DNA from: an uncultured Acidobacteriia bacterium
Lineage (GTDB): Bacteria > Acidobacteriota > Terriglobia > Bryobacterales > Bryobacteraceae
NCBI GenBank assembly: GCA_903875575.1
Contig: CAIQWJ010000055.1
Span: 1 to 61,582 of the forward strand
Length of the DNA stretch: 61,582 nucleotides
Direction of reading: 5' to 3'
Shown: positions 1-8,694 of the stretch, one piece after another
Numbering within the stretch: the stretch's first letter is position 1
Layout: the number at the start of each line of letters is the position of its first letter
Notes under the pieces: model-generated
Database searches by the model: none
What the model saw: the letters and a program-made list of their open reading frames with translations, nothing else
Told to the model about the DNA's origin: nothing
Made by a program: the position numbers and the translations under genes

Positions 1-955
1 GCGCCCACCACCACGGTATCCCCGGAAATCGCAACGGAATAGCCGAAATTGTCAAAAATGTCCGTGTTGAACGCCTTCAGATACGCCTGCTGCGTCCACG
101 CCGTTCCGCTGCGCACAAACACGTACGCCGCCCCGCTGTTGCTGCTGGTGTTGTCGCTCTGGTTCCCGTTCACGCTTTTCGCCTTGCTGTCCTCCTGGAA
201 CGCGCCCACCACCACGGTATCCCCGGAAATCGCCACGGAGTGGCCGAAACTGTCACCCGCGCCCGTGTTCGACGCCTTCAGGTACGCCTGCTGCGCAATC
301 GGATCGATGGTTACGGGATACCGCGCGCTGCGGTCATCCACGGTCAGGACGATTTGGCCATCCTGGACGGTCATCGTCGCCGGCATGGTTTTGTGGTCGG
401 CATCCCAGGCGGTGAGGCCGGTGTAGTTGATTCTGGCGGCGCCGCTGGCATCCACAAATTCGACGCCTGTGCGACGGTGGCGCGGGCGGACAGGTTGCCG
501 CGAACGTTCAAACGGATGGAGGCGGTTGGGTGGTTCAGTGTGAAGCCGTGTTCGAGGCCCCGTGTGTCGTTCAGATACCACTCTTGCAGGCCTTCGGCCC
601 GGAGATAGGAAATCCGGTTCACTTCGGTGTGCGCCTGCGCCTTGCCCGCGGCTCCCGCGAGTTCGAGGCCCCAACGCCATCCGCCCTGGTCCGGGACGAC
701 AGTGAAGCCGCGGCCATCGAAATGCGCGAGCCACTGCTGTTCAAAGCTGCGGGCCTGGAGTCCGCCGCCCGCTTCAGGGAACGCGCCGTAGCGGTGCCGT
801 TCGTACTCGGCGCGGATCTGTTTCCAGTCGACGATGTTGAGGCCATGGGGTGGGGTCAGGCTGTTGGGATTGGACGGCTCCGGAAGGAGCGGCATCTTCG
901 CGAACAGGGAAAGGGTGGCGAAGGCCAGGATGGGTGCTGTACGGAGGAGCCGCAT
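1..955 (-). pseudogene. FG-GAP repeat secreted protein, frameshifted and cut by the left edge
   Basis: The ATG at 955 opens a signal peptide (MRLLRTAPILAFATLSLFA), preferred over the upstream GTG at 982. The N-terminal domain reads in one frame to about 465 and would stop at 371. The adjacent minus frame carries the expected continuation, GVEFVDASGAARINYTGL, then a beta-rich stretch ending YPVTIDP, then FG-GAP-type units (AYLKASNTGAGDSFGHSVAI, AYVFVRSGTAWTQQ) of about 67 residues that run off the window. One lost or gained base around 460-480 explains the break. FG-GAP repeats build beta-propellers in surface or secreted proteins. Either a real frameshift or an assembly error would give this picture. 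Confidence 0.75.
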
Positions 956-982
956 ATGGAATAGATTTGTGGAGTTTAGCAC

Positions 983-1168
983 GATTCCAGCGGGGAGGTT
1001 AGTTCCAGTACTATCTCGCTGGCGACGTGCTGGATAGCGGATTCGGTGAGGCGGTCCGGCAGGGTGGCGAGGGCCGGCATTTGAGCAAAGCAGTGGACTT
1101 AGCGCGCAGAAGAGGCAGGCAAAATGAAGATCGCAGTAATTCCCGGGTCGGCGTAGGGTCTACTTCCG
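983..1168. other. Short intergenic stretch with a possible dehydrogenase start remnant
   Basis: No complete gene is visible. On the plus strand an ATG at about 1123 reads MKIAVIPG and stops after ten residues. That string is the usual start of isocitrate/3-isopropylmalate dehydrogenases, where DGIG would follow. On the minus strand a 34-codon ORF (976-1080) ends against the upstream GTG of the FG-GAP gene and resembles nothing known to me. Confidence 0.25.
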
Positions 1169-1558
1169 TCATTCGGGAAAGGACAGGAACGGATCGAGTG
1201 CGGCATCCAAACCCAGTGCGATAGCCAGGGCGGAGTTCAGTAAGCGGAGGGCCGGCGGCTTGAGATGACCGACGTAGTTTGTCAGCATGGATTTGGGCAA
1301 ACTGGCCAGGTCGTCACAATGAATGCTGGAGTCGTTGATACGACCGTCGGCTGACCCGACGGGTTTCAGACCGTCGGCTGGGCCTACCGGCACCTGGGTA
1401 TTCAAACCATCGTGTGGCGAGTATACCGGGGCGCAGATGACAGAGGAAAACGCGGAGTCAATCAGCGGCTGGCGGCTGACCACGGCAAATACACGGTGCT
1501 TTCGCGGATCGGCGGAGCCAGGGGGTTTACGAACCAGATCGAGATCGCAGCGCTTTAC
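1169..1558 (-). pseudogene. PemK/MazF-like toxin, start codon lost
   Basis: Downstream of the antitoxin and overlapping its stop, one frame reads [13 protein letters not shown], then [43 protein letters not shown] and ends [12 protein letters not shown], which is the full PemK/MazF fold (ribosome-independent mRNA endonuclease). At the place where ATG is expected (1556-1558) the codon is GTA. The first usable start is the GTG at 1483, which would drop the first strand of the fold. A small tandem duplication ([17 protein letters not shown], about 1342-1390) is inserted mid-protein. Likely an inactivated toxin. Confidence 0.65.
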
Positions 1559-1758
1559 GGAATTTGCTGGTATTCCAGCGTGTCCCGCGCTTCCCGGTTC
1601 AGGCGAAGCGCGTTGCGGTTGATGATCTCCATATCGCTGCGATCACGCTCAAGGCGCTCCAGATGGGCGAGCCACGCAATGGCGGCGGGTTCGGGGAGCG
1701 CGGAACGGTTGTTGCCCACGCGATCCAGTCGGCCTGAGAGCTCTGACGGAAGCGTCAT
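1555..1758 (-). CDS. MazE-like antitoxin of the PemK/MazF pair
   Basis: A 67-residue protein (start at ATG 1758; a longer start at 1815 would overlap the PDZ gene end). It has a ribbon-like N-terminus ([14 protein letters not shown]) and the C-terminal [21 protein letters not shown] motif typical of antitoxins beside PemK/MazF toxins. The toxin remnant follows directly, sharing bases with the stop codon. The antitoxin frame is open; the toxin is not. Confidence 0.6.
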   Translation of the reverse strand: MTLPSELSGRLDRVGNNRSALPEPAAIAWLAHLERLERDRSDMEIINRNALRLNREARDTLEYQQIP

Positions 1759-1783
1759 GCGCCCTTCAGGAGCATTCTGACGC

Positions 1784-2605
1784 TCAGCATTCAGCGAGCG
1801 TTGGCTGGCAGACAAACGGGGACGGGATGCGGTTCATGGCCACTTCCAGATTCAGTGTCATTTCCTTTTTGTTACGGACTACGGTGAAGATGACTGTCTT
1901 CTTCGACTGGCGGACGATGCCGGAGATTTCGCGGGGGCTGGTGACGGGCATGCCGTTCACTTTCGTCACGATGTCACCGGCTTTCAGGCCGGCCTTTTCG
2001 GCGGCGGTCTTTTCGGTGACGGCGCGGACGAGGACGCCGTCGTGAACACCGAAGAACTCGGCGAGTTGGGGAGTGAGGGGCTCGCCTTCGAAACCGATTC
2101 TGGGGGCGGGCATGGGCTGGATGTCATCGGGGTTGGGAATGCCGAAGGGCGAGGGAACCATGCTTTCCGGGGCACCGTTGAGGGGGAGGTCCGCCGGGCG
2201 CAGGCCGAGGGTGGCGACCATGGTTTGTTTTGCGCCGTTGCGGGTGACGACGAGGGTGACTTTGGTGCCAGGGGCTTTGCCGAGAATGGCGTCAGTGAAC
2301 TGTTCGCTGGAGTCGATCTTCTGGCCGTTGACTTCGAGGATGACGTCGCTCGTTTTGATGCCTGCGCGGGAGGCGGGGGCACTTTCGGTAACGGTCTTGA
2401 CTTCAACGCCGGAGCGTTCTTTGAGGTTGAGTGCTTTGACGCGTTCGTCGGTGAGGCTCTGGACGCCGACGCCGAGATAGCCAATGCTGGGAGCACCCTG
2501 CATATTTGCCGAGCGCGCGCGTTGTTTCGTGGTGGTTTGCCCGTAGCCCACGATGGCCAGGGCCACCGCCACGATGCATAGCAAGCCAGTCTTCTTCCAA
2601 AACAT
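1784..2605 (-). CDS. Secreted protein with two PDZ domains
   Basis: A 273-residue protein. The start at 2605 is set by AAGGAGC five bases upstream, rather than the GTG at 2623. It has a signal peptide (about 1-24) and two PDZ domains: about 40-125 (YLGVGVQSL, AGIKTSDVILEVNGQKI) and about 165-250 (IGFEGEPLTPQLAEFFGV, AGLKAGDIVTKVNGMPV). The arrangement matches the PDZ half of HtrA/DegP-type envelope proteases, but no trypsin-like domain or His-Asp-Ser triad is present, so it is probably a periplasmic scaffold or substrate sensor. It lies downstream of the ECF sigma/anti-sigma pair and may belong to the same envelope-stress unit. Confidence 0.8.
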   Translation of the reverse strand: MFWKKTGLLCIVAVALAIVGYGQTTTKQRARSANMQGAPSIGYLGVGVQSLTDERVKALNLKERSGVEVKTVTESAPASRAGIKTSDVILEVNGQKIDSSEQFTDAILGKAPGTKVTLVVTRNGAKQTMVATLGLRPADLPLNGAPESMVPSPFGIPNPDDIQPMPAPRIGFEGEPLTPQLAEFFGVHDGVLVRAVTEKTAAEKAGLKAGDIVTKVNGMPVTSPREISGIVRQSKKTVIFTVVRNKKEMTLNLEVAMNRIPSPFVCQPTLAEC

Positions 2606-2617
2606 CAAAAGCTCCTT

Positions 2618-2640
2618 GTTCACGGCTGAAAGCCGCGAAC
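2618..2640. promoter_or_regulatory. Hairpin immediately before the PDZ-gene ribosome binding site
   Basis: Two ten-base arms around a three-base loop, with one mismatch, read GTTCACGGCT/AGCCGCGAAC on the plus strand. In the minus transcript the hairpin ends right before AAGGAGC, so folding could affect initiation of the PDZ gene. Confidence 0.4.
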
Positions 2641-2685
2641 GGCGTTCAGCGATCAGCTCTCAGCGTTCAGCCAAGAGCAAAACCT

Positions 2686-2709
2686 GCCGTTCAGCTGTCG
2701 CTGAACGGC
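2686..2709 (-). terminator. Perfect inverted repeat after the anti-sigma gene
   Basis: GCCGTTCAGC and GCTGAACGGC pair perfectly around TGTC, just beyond the anti-sigma stop at 2720. In the minus transcript the stem is followed only by a short T run (AGGTTTTGC), so it may be a weak terminator or attenuator between the anti-sigma and PDZ genes rather than a full stop. The motif GTTCAGC recurs several times within 2640-2710. Confidence 0.45.
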
Positions 2710-2719
2710 AAAAACAACT

Positions 2720-3676
2720 TCAATAAGTCCCCACCGACGCTTTTAACTGCGCCAGCAACTGCGTAATCTGCGCCCGTACGAGGGGGCTGTCTTCCTTCTG
2801 CACCACGTTCTGGAGGACTCCGACCAGGGAATCGTCATGGTGCGTGGCCAGCATCTCTATAGCCTGCATGCGTACCGTGGAGTCTTCATCCTTTTGCAAA
2901 ACGCCGGCCAGCGCGGTGCGGACGGTCGCGTCCGAGGCGAATTGTTTCAGTCCGTCGAGGGCCTTCAGGCGCACCGCAGCGCTGGGATCGTTCCGGAGTG
3001 CCCCCAGCAGGGCGGCGCGTACCTGGTCCACATCAGCGCTGCCCACACCGGCGGGTAAGACCTGGTCATGCAGGAACTGGATGGACTTGAGACGCACGCC
3101 GGCGTTGGAACCGTCCGTCACGCCGCTGACCAGGAGTTCCTGAATCTGTGGATCCTGAATGGAGCCGGAGACGATATGGCGGCGGGTCTCGTCGACTGCA
3201 ATCTGCACCTGGCCACCGGCGTTTGGCTCAACGGAGCGCACACTGGAAAAGAGAGGCTCCATGGTGGCCGCGCGCACGCCGCCGAATTTTTCCGGTGTGT
3301 AGCGGGCACCGACAAAGCCGAGGGCCACAAGCGCCATGGCACCGACGGGGACTTTGAAAGGGATCTGCACGCGGGAGAAATCGCGAAGAGTTTCGAGGAC
3401 GCGATGCCAGCCGCGCCAGCCAGCACTATGACTGGCTTCAACGGAGGCCTGCTGCCGGATGGCGGTGTTTAGCTGGCTGCGGCACTGGACGAGCATAGAA
3501 GAATCGAGCATCGGCTCGCGTTCGTCCAACAATTCGAGAAATTTGCGATGGCGCGCGAGTTCGGTACGGCAGGCGGGGCAGTCGGCCAGGTGAGACTCGA
3601 CGAGTTCTTCGAGTTCCGACGAGACTTCGCCGTAGCAGTAATTCGGGATTTCTTTACCGGCTTCTAAGCAGTTCAT
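2720..3676 (-). CDS. Zinc-finger anti-sigma factor with HEAT-repeat C-terminus
   Basis: A 318-residue membrane protein. The N-terminal zf-HC2/ZAS domain has the ligands HLADCPAC (about 29-36), the module that holds ECF sigma factors. One membrane segment follows (about 110-130, VGAMALVALGFVGARY). From about 185 come alpha-helical HEAT-like repeats (DPSAAVRLKALDGLKQF, DSTVRMQAIEMLATH, SPLVRAQITQLLAQL), presumably outside the membrane. Its start overlaps the sigma-factor stop by four bases, so the two are translationally coupled. A sensor domain made of HEAT repeats is a common acidobacterial variant; the signal is unknown. Confidence 0.85.
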   Translation of the reverse strand: MNCLEAGKEIPNYCYGEVSSELEELVESHLADCPACRTELARHRKFLELLDEREPMLDSSMLVQCRSQLNTAIRQQASVEASHSAGWRGWHRVLETLRDFSRVQIPFKVPVGAMALVALGFVGARYTPEKFGGVRAATMEPLFSSVRSVEPNAGGQVQIAVDETRRHIVSGSIQDPQIQELLVSGVTDGSNAGVRLKSIQFLHDQVLPAGVGSADVDQVRAALLGALRNDPSAAVRLKALDGLKQFASDATVRTALAGVLQKDEDSTVRMQAIEMLATHHDDSLVGVLQNVVQKEDSPLVRAQITQLLAQLKASVGTY

Positions 3677-4287
3677 ACAAAAGTTTCCAGACTCAATCTC
3701 ATTTTCTGCGTGGCGCGGAACAGACAGTTCTTGGCGGCTTCCTCAGTGGTGCCGATCATGTCGCCGATTTCACGCAGGCGTAACCCTTCATAGTGCCGCA
3801 ATTCAAAAACGGTGCGCTCGCGGGGGGTCAGGCCGGCGAGGCCGCGGGCGATACCGCCGGAAAGCTCGCGATTCCACATCTGGCGCTCGGGATTGGCGTG
3901 GGCGCCTTCCTCGCGAACCTGGGTGACACGATCCACCATGCCGTCCGGCGTTTCGACAGAGGTTGATTCCTCTTTGCGGACTTTCCGGCGACGCAGCCGG
4001 TCGAGGCAGATATTCGTGACAATGCGGTAGAGCCAGGTATGGAACGAACAATCGAAACGGAACGAATTGAGGTTTCGATAGACCTTGAGAAAGGCGTCCT
4101 GATAGACGTCGCGCGCTTCGTCGGGCGAGCGGAGAAGGTTGGTCGCGATGCGGAGGACGCTTTGGTCGTACTCCCGCACAAGGCGCTCGAAAGCGTCCTG
4201 ATCGCCATTCTGGGCCGCCCGAATGAGGCCTGATTCGTCTAAAGGCGCCGCCAAACCTACGTTTACCGTTTCCGCGGCATGGTACAT
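3673..4287 (-). CDS. ECF-type RNA polymerase sigma factor
   Basis: A 204-residue sigma-70 factor with region 2 (DAFERLVREYDQ, ARDVYQDAFLKVYRNL, FHTWLYRIVTNICLDRLRRR) and region 4 (LTPRERTVFELRHYEGLRLR, then EAAKNCLFRATQKMR). The start ATG at 4287 has GGAGGA seven bases upstream; the longer open frame to 4383 lacks such a site. It is directly followed by its anti-sigma partner. The TWLYRI and NICLDRLRRR strings place it in the SigE/RpoE-like ECF group. Confidence 0.9.
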   Translation of the reverse strand: MYHAAETVNVGLAAPLDESGLIRAAQNGDQDAFERLVREYDQSVLRIATNLLRSPDEARDVYQDAFLKVYRNLNSFRFDCSFHTWLYRIVTNICLDRLRRRKVRKEESTSVETPDGMVDRVTQVREEGAHANPERQMWNRELSGGIARGLAGLTPRERTVFELRHYEGLRLREIGDMIGTTEEAAKNCLFRATQKMRLSLETFV

Positions 4288-4380
4288 CTCGGTTTCCTCC
4301 CGCACCGGGGTTTCCTGCTCGTGTAGACGCACCCGGGGCGATTTTGTCACCGAATCACCAGTTGCCGCTGTATCTCTCGT

Positions 4381-4397
4381 CATATCTGCCAGATATG
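4381..4397. promoter_or_regulatory. Perfect 8+8 palindrome between sigma factor and mmcQ-like gene
   Basis: CATATCTG and CAGATATG are exact reverse complements separated by one C. The site lies between divergent genes, 27 bases before the MmcQ/YjbR start and about 94 bases before the sigma-factor start, where an operator would be expected. No regulator is encoded next to it. Confidence 0.4.
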
Positions 4398-4423
4398 GGG
4401 TAGTCTAATTATTACCTAAAACC

Positions 4424-4807
4424 ATGACGCTCGAACGCCTGCGCGGTATTTGCCTGAGTTTTCCCTATGCGACGGAGCAGATCCAGTGGGTGGACGATCT
4501 GGTTTTTAAGATTGGCGGCAAGATGTTTGCGGTGGTTTGCCTGCTGGAGGATTCGCGGACTGTGGCTTTCAAGTGTTCGCCGGAGGAATTTGCGGCGCTG
4601 ACAGAGGTGGAGGGGATTATTCCGGCTCCTTATATGGCGCGGGCGAGTTGGGTGAGAGCGGCGGATTTCGACACGTTGCCGGCGGCGGAACTGAAGGGGC
4701 TGATTGGGGATTCGTACAATCTGGTGCGGGCGGGACTGCCGAAGAAGGTACAGGCGGATTTGGGGGCGGCGACGGATTCGGGCGGGGGCAAGGGCGGGAA
4801 ATCCTGA
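4424..4807 (+). CDS. MmcQ/YjbR family protein
   Basis: A 127-residue protein of the MmcQ/YjbR (CyaY-like fold) family. Typical features are LERLRGICLSFPYATEQIQW at the start, a central FKIGGKMFAV strand, then FKCSPEEFAAL and the C-terminal DLGAATDSG tail. The family is annotated as DNA-binding but its biochemical role is not settled. It stands alone between the divergent sigma gene and the histidine kinase 52 bases downstream. Confidence 0.8.
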   Translation: MTLERLRGICLSFPYATEQIQWVDDLVFKIGGKMFAVVCLLEDSRTVAFKCSPEEFAALTEVEGIIPAPYMARASWVRAADFDTLPAAELKGLIGDSYNLVRAGLPKKVQADLGAATDSGGGKGGKS

Positions 4808-4859
4808 TATCCTAGGCCCAGCGAGTTCTGAGCAACAGAGCTGACGAGGAACTAAAACG

Positions 4860-6812
4860 ATGCACCACGGACGCCGCCCGGTCACAGCATATACAGTTGC
4901 CGTTGTTTCGGTGGGACTTGGGATTGCGCTGCCGCTGGTGAGTAAGCCGTTTGTGGGGCAGAGTGCTCCTTACGTTTCGTATATTCCGGCGGTGGTGCTG
5001 AGCGCGTGGTACGGCGGATTTGTGCCGGGGCTGGTGACGACGGGGATGCTTTTGGTATCCACGGTAGTGTTGAACGACCTGCTGTTTACGAGCACCTCGA
5101 AACCGGGCGCAAGGATCTTTGCCGGGTTTATGTTCAGCGTAGCCTCGTTGGCGGTATGTCTGGCAATCCGTGCGATGAGACTGGCCCAGGCTGAGGCGAT
5201 GGAGGCCGCAATCTCGGCCAAAGCGGCAGAAGCCCGGGCACAAGAGGAACGCGACCGTCTGGATGCGATTGTTCGGGATCTGCCGGTAGGGGTGCTGATT
5301 GCGACCCACGATCAGCGGACGCCGCGGGCACCAAGCCGGGTGGAACTGGCGAATCCGGCCGCATCGAGCATTCTGGGTGAGACGGTCCGGACCGGGGACG
5401 ATATCTATACACACCGTCCGGAATCGTTTCGCAACGCTCAGGGACAGGAACTGGGGACGGGGCACTGGCCAATTGAGCGATCCCTGTTGAACGGCGAAAC
5501 ACTTTTCAACGAAGAAATCGACATTGTGCGTCCGGACGGAATGCAGCGAACGGTGATGATCAATTCGCGGCCGCTGCAGGGAACGGCGGGGCAGAGTTCG
5601 GCTATCGCCACGTATTCCGATGTGACGTCGCTGCGCGCCGCGCAGAAGGCGCTGCAGGCGAGCGAAGCCAGGTTGCGGCGGCTGTTCGACAGTCCGATTA
5701 TCGGCGTTATTTCCGGCGATCAGGATACGGTGACAGAGGCTAACGACGGATTTCTGAGGATGCTGGGATATACGCGGGAGGATCTGCGCGCCGGGGCGCT
5801 GTGCACCTCGACGCTGTCTCCGGCGGAGTACCAGCCCACGGATGAGCGCATATTGGGGCAACTTCGGGAGCGGGGATTCAGCGATCCCGTGGCGAGGGAA
5901 ATGGTGGCAGTGGATGGCCGGAGGGTGCCGGTGATGGTGGGGGTGACGACGTTCGAGGCCGGGCAGACGTCACCGTGGATCGCGTGGGTGCTGGATCTTT
6001 CCGAACACCGCAGGCTGGAGGAGCGGCTGCGCCAGGCGGCGAAGGCAGAAAGCGTGGGATTACTGGCGGCCGGCGTAGCGCACGACTTCAATAATTTGCT
6101 CACCATCATTATGGGCAACGTGGCGTTGACGCACGACATGCTGGGCAGGAATGATCCCGCGAAACCGCAACTGGACAAGGCGCTGCGGGCGGCGGACCGA
6201 GCGGCGGATCTGACGCGACAGTTGCTGGCGTATGCGGGCAAGGGCCAGTTTATTGTGGAGGACGCGGATGTTTCGAGGGTGATCGGGGATATTTCGCGGC
6301 TGTTCCGATCTTCGGCTGGAAAGGATGTGCGAATCGACCTGGAACTGGAGGAAGGGCTGCCGCTGGTGAATATGGACGCGACGCAGATCCAGCAATTGAC
6401 GATGAATCTGGTCATCAACGCGGTGGAGGCGTGTGGCGACGGAGCGGGAGAAGTGAGCGTCACGACGAGCATGGTGGAGGTGGACGAGCGGACGGGGCGA
6501 GCGGCCGAATCGGTGCAGGAGTTGCGGCCAGGCAGATATGTAAGCATCGAAGTAGCGGATAGCGGGTGCGGGATGGACGCGGAGACGCGGAGCCACATTT
6601 TCGATCCGTTCTTCACGACGAAGCTGGCAGGGCGCGGGCTGGGACTGGCGGCGGCGGCGGGGATTGTGAGAGCGCACCGGGGCGGATTCCTGGTGCAGAG
6701 CGCACCCGGTGAGGGGAGTGTTTTTCAGGTGTTGCTGCCGGCGGTGGCGGTGACGGCGGATAAAGTGGACCCGGAGCGCGTGCCTGCGCTGTCCGGGGTT
6801 GAGGCGGTGTGA
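4860..6812 (+). CDS. Membrane PAS-sensor histidine kinase
   Basis: A 650-residue hybrid-less sensor kinase. The N-terminus (about 5-105) is a DUF4118-like membrane module with several hydrophobic segments (YIPAVVLSAWYGGFVPGL), then a coiled linker, a PAS domain (about 135-260), a second PAS (about 270-385, LFDSPIIGVISGD) and the kinase core. The phospho-acceptor is His408 in GVAHDFNNLL; the N box is LVINAVEA, the G1 box VADSGCGMD, and the F box IFDPFFTTK is followed by GRGLGLAA. The GVAHDFNNLL class usually signals to a receiver protein, but none is encoded nearby, so the partner is elsewhere. Confidence 0.9.
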   Translation: MHHGRRPVTAYTVAVVSVGLGIALPLVSKPFVGQSAPYVSYIPAVVLSAWYGGFVPGLVTTGMLLVSTVVLNDLLFTSTSKPGARIFAGFMFSVASLAVCLAIRAMRLAQAEAMEAAISAKAAEARAQEERDRLDAIVRDLPVGVLIATHDQRTPRAPSRVELANPAASSILGETVRTGDDIYTHRPESFRNAQGQELGTGHWPIERSLLNGETLFNEEIDIVRPDGMQRTVMINSRPLQGTAGQSSAIATYSDVTSLRAAQKALQASEARLRRLFDSPIIGVISGDQDTVTEANDGFLRMLGYTREDLRAGALCTSTLSPAEYQPTDERILGQLRERGFSDPVAREMVAVDGRRVPVMVGVTTFEAGQTSPWIAWVLDLSEHRRLEERLRQAAKAESVGLLAAGVAHDFNNLLTIIMGNVALTHDMLGRNDPAKPQLDKALRAADRAADLTRQLLAYAGKGQFIVEDADVSRVIGDISRLFRSSAGKDVRIDLELEEGLPLVNMDATQIQQLTMNLVINAVEACGDGAGEVSVTTSMVEVDERTGRAAESVQELRPGRYVSIEVADSGCGMDAETRSHIFDPFFTTKLAGRGLGLAAAAGIVRAHRGGFLVQSAPGEGSVFQVLLPAVAVTADKVDPERVPALSGVEAV

Positions 6813-6815
6813 CGA

Positions 6816-7049
6816 CTAATCCGGTTGCCGGCTGGAGCCGGAGTGGTGGTGTTCCGAGCGGTGGTGTTCGGATTCGCCATGCCCAGAGTGGGAACGCCGG
6901 ACGCGACGTTTGCGGGATGAGAACCGGTGACCGCAGGCCTGGCACACGTACGGCCAGGAACCCAGAAAGCTCTTCAGCATTAATATCAGCGAATTGCGCT
7001 TCACGCGGCGCACATCCTGGCTGCGACATTCTGGGCAGGAAACGGTCAT
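6816..7049 (-). CDS. Small zinc-ribbon protein
   Basis: A 77-residue protein with two Cys pairs, CPEC near residue 5 and CQAC near residue 36, that form a rubredoxin-like zinc ribbon. A very basic and His-rich tail (SSRKRRVRRSHSGHG, then HH-containing runs) follows. It converges on the histidine kinase with only three bases between the stops. The function is not known; metal or nucleic-acid binding is plausible from composition. Confidence 0.6.
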   Translation of the reverse strand: MTVSCPECRSQDVRRVKRNSLILMLKSFLGSWPYVCQACGHRFSSRKRRVRRSHSGHGESEHHRSEHHHSGSSRQPD

Positions 7050-7209
7050 GACGGAATTTTCCAGTCTATACTAAGGCTGCCGGATGCTGAGGTGTTTTCA
7101 GGATTTGCGCGCTGGAATCGCCCTCCGTTTTCCGGCATACTATCTTAAAGAGGCCACGACACGGCGAAGCGAAGCCCTGACTCAGCCCTACGGAGGAAGC
7201 AAGCAATAC

Positions 7210-8534
7210 ATGGGAACAAACCACAAGGCCGGTGCACTGCGGCGACTGCTATTCAGCGCGGCATTTTTGCCGGTCGCGGCCTTTGCGCAGACTCTGCAGG
7301 TGACGCAGGACGCCTATGTAGTGGCCAATGCTGGAGGCAACTTCGGCAGTGCCGCCTTTCTCAACGTCAACGGAGCCAACAATGCGCAGGCGCTGATCCA
7401 GTTCGAGCTATCGGCTCTGGGCGATGTCAGCGCGGCCAGCGTTTCCAGGGCGACGCTCACTTTTTTGTAAACAGGGTCACGGCCGGGGGCAATGTCAATA
7501 TTTCCGCGGCGACTGGCACGTGGAGGGAGTCCGGAGTGAACGGAACAAACGCGCCGGTTGCGGGTGCCAGCGTGGCCAGCGGCCTGAACCTGTCGGCCGG
7601 AGGCGTGTATGTTTCCGTCGACGCGACGAACGCCGTAAAAGCCTGGCTGACGTCGACCGCGAACAACGGCTTCCTCATTAAGCCGGCGGATGGCACGGTG
7701 AACGTCTTCATCGACAGCAAGGAAAGCCAGACGACCAGCCATCCGGCAACTCTGACGATTGTTACTTCCGGAGGCCTGACGGGGGCAACGGGCGCGACCG
7801 GCAGTAATGGGCTGAATGGGGCTACAGGCGCGACCGGTGCAACCGGAGCCACGGGCGCGACAGGCACGAACGGCATCAATGGAGCCAATGGCGCAACCGG
7901 ACCGACCGGGGCAGGCGCAACGGGTCCTACGGGGCCTACGGGTTCGGCCGCATCTATCGCTTTTTTGTCCAGTGTGGGTAATGGCACGAAGGCCAGCGCG
8001 GCAACGCTGACTACGAATTCCGGCGGCATGGGGGCAACCGGTGCCCTGATGCCCATTTCGGGCTACATGCCCGCCGCGTTGCCTATCGGCCAACTCAATG
8101 CGAATAACGGCTTCGCTTACTTCGGCAACATTTACGGAGGAGTGCTGCAGGTCATGCCCGTCACGACGACATTCACGAAGCTGAATGGCGTGATCAACCC
8201 TCAGGACACCGTGATTCTAATCGGTGTGACCTATACGATCACAGCCCAGCTCTATCGCTTTCAACGGCAGGGAGGAAGCGGTCAACTGGTCACGGTTCCC
8301 GGCGCTTCGTGCGTCTTCACCGATGCCAGCACGCTTCAGATACAGAATCCCGTTCAGACTTACGCAAACATCATTCCCCCCAGTGAGCTTGGGGTTTGCA
8401 ATGCCACGTTCTCGGCTACGATACCAGCCGGCGATTCCCTGATGTGGCTGGTAAGTATGACTTCTTCGACCACGCAAAACCAGCCGCTGACCGGGAGTCT
8501 TCCCATCGACATATCCATGTCGCTGTCGCAATAG
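7210..8534 (+). pseudogene. DNRLRE/collagen-like secreted protein, split by a frameshift in a T run
   Basis: ATG 7210 has GGAGGA upstream and opens a signal peptide ([15 protein letters not shown]). A DNRLRE-type beta domain follows ([20 protein letters not shown]). The frame stops at 7468-7470 right after six T bases (7461-7466). Reading one base back gives [20 protein letters not shown] and the rest of the same domain. Next come about 18 Gly-X-Thr triplets of collagen type (7778-7950) and a C-terminal beta domain ending at 8534. The intact product would be about 440 residues and resembles collagen-like surface fibre proteins. Homopolymer slippage, phase variation and sequencing error all remain possible. 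Confidence 0.8.
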
Positions 8535-8694
8535 CGCGAGGCGAGGTGGCTGTGATGCCGGGAGTGTGCCGTGGCGAGCGGTCGACCTCCCCGCCCAATC
8601 AGGGCGAAGTGCAACACTTGAAGTTCCGGCACCTGACAGGCGAACCGCGCCTGATCCTTCCGTGTCGAAGTCTGTCCGGAAAGCCATTTTGACA

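Noticed and set aside
7770-7950. Short regular repeats that look like a CRISPR array or minisatellite
   Set aside because: They are in-frame Gly-X-Thr codons of the collagen-like protein, with no constant repeat and spacer structure.
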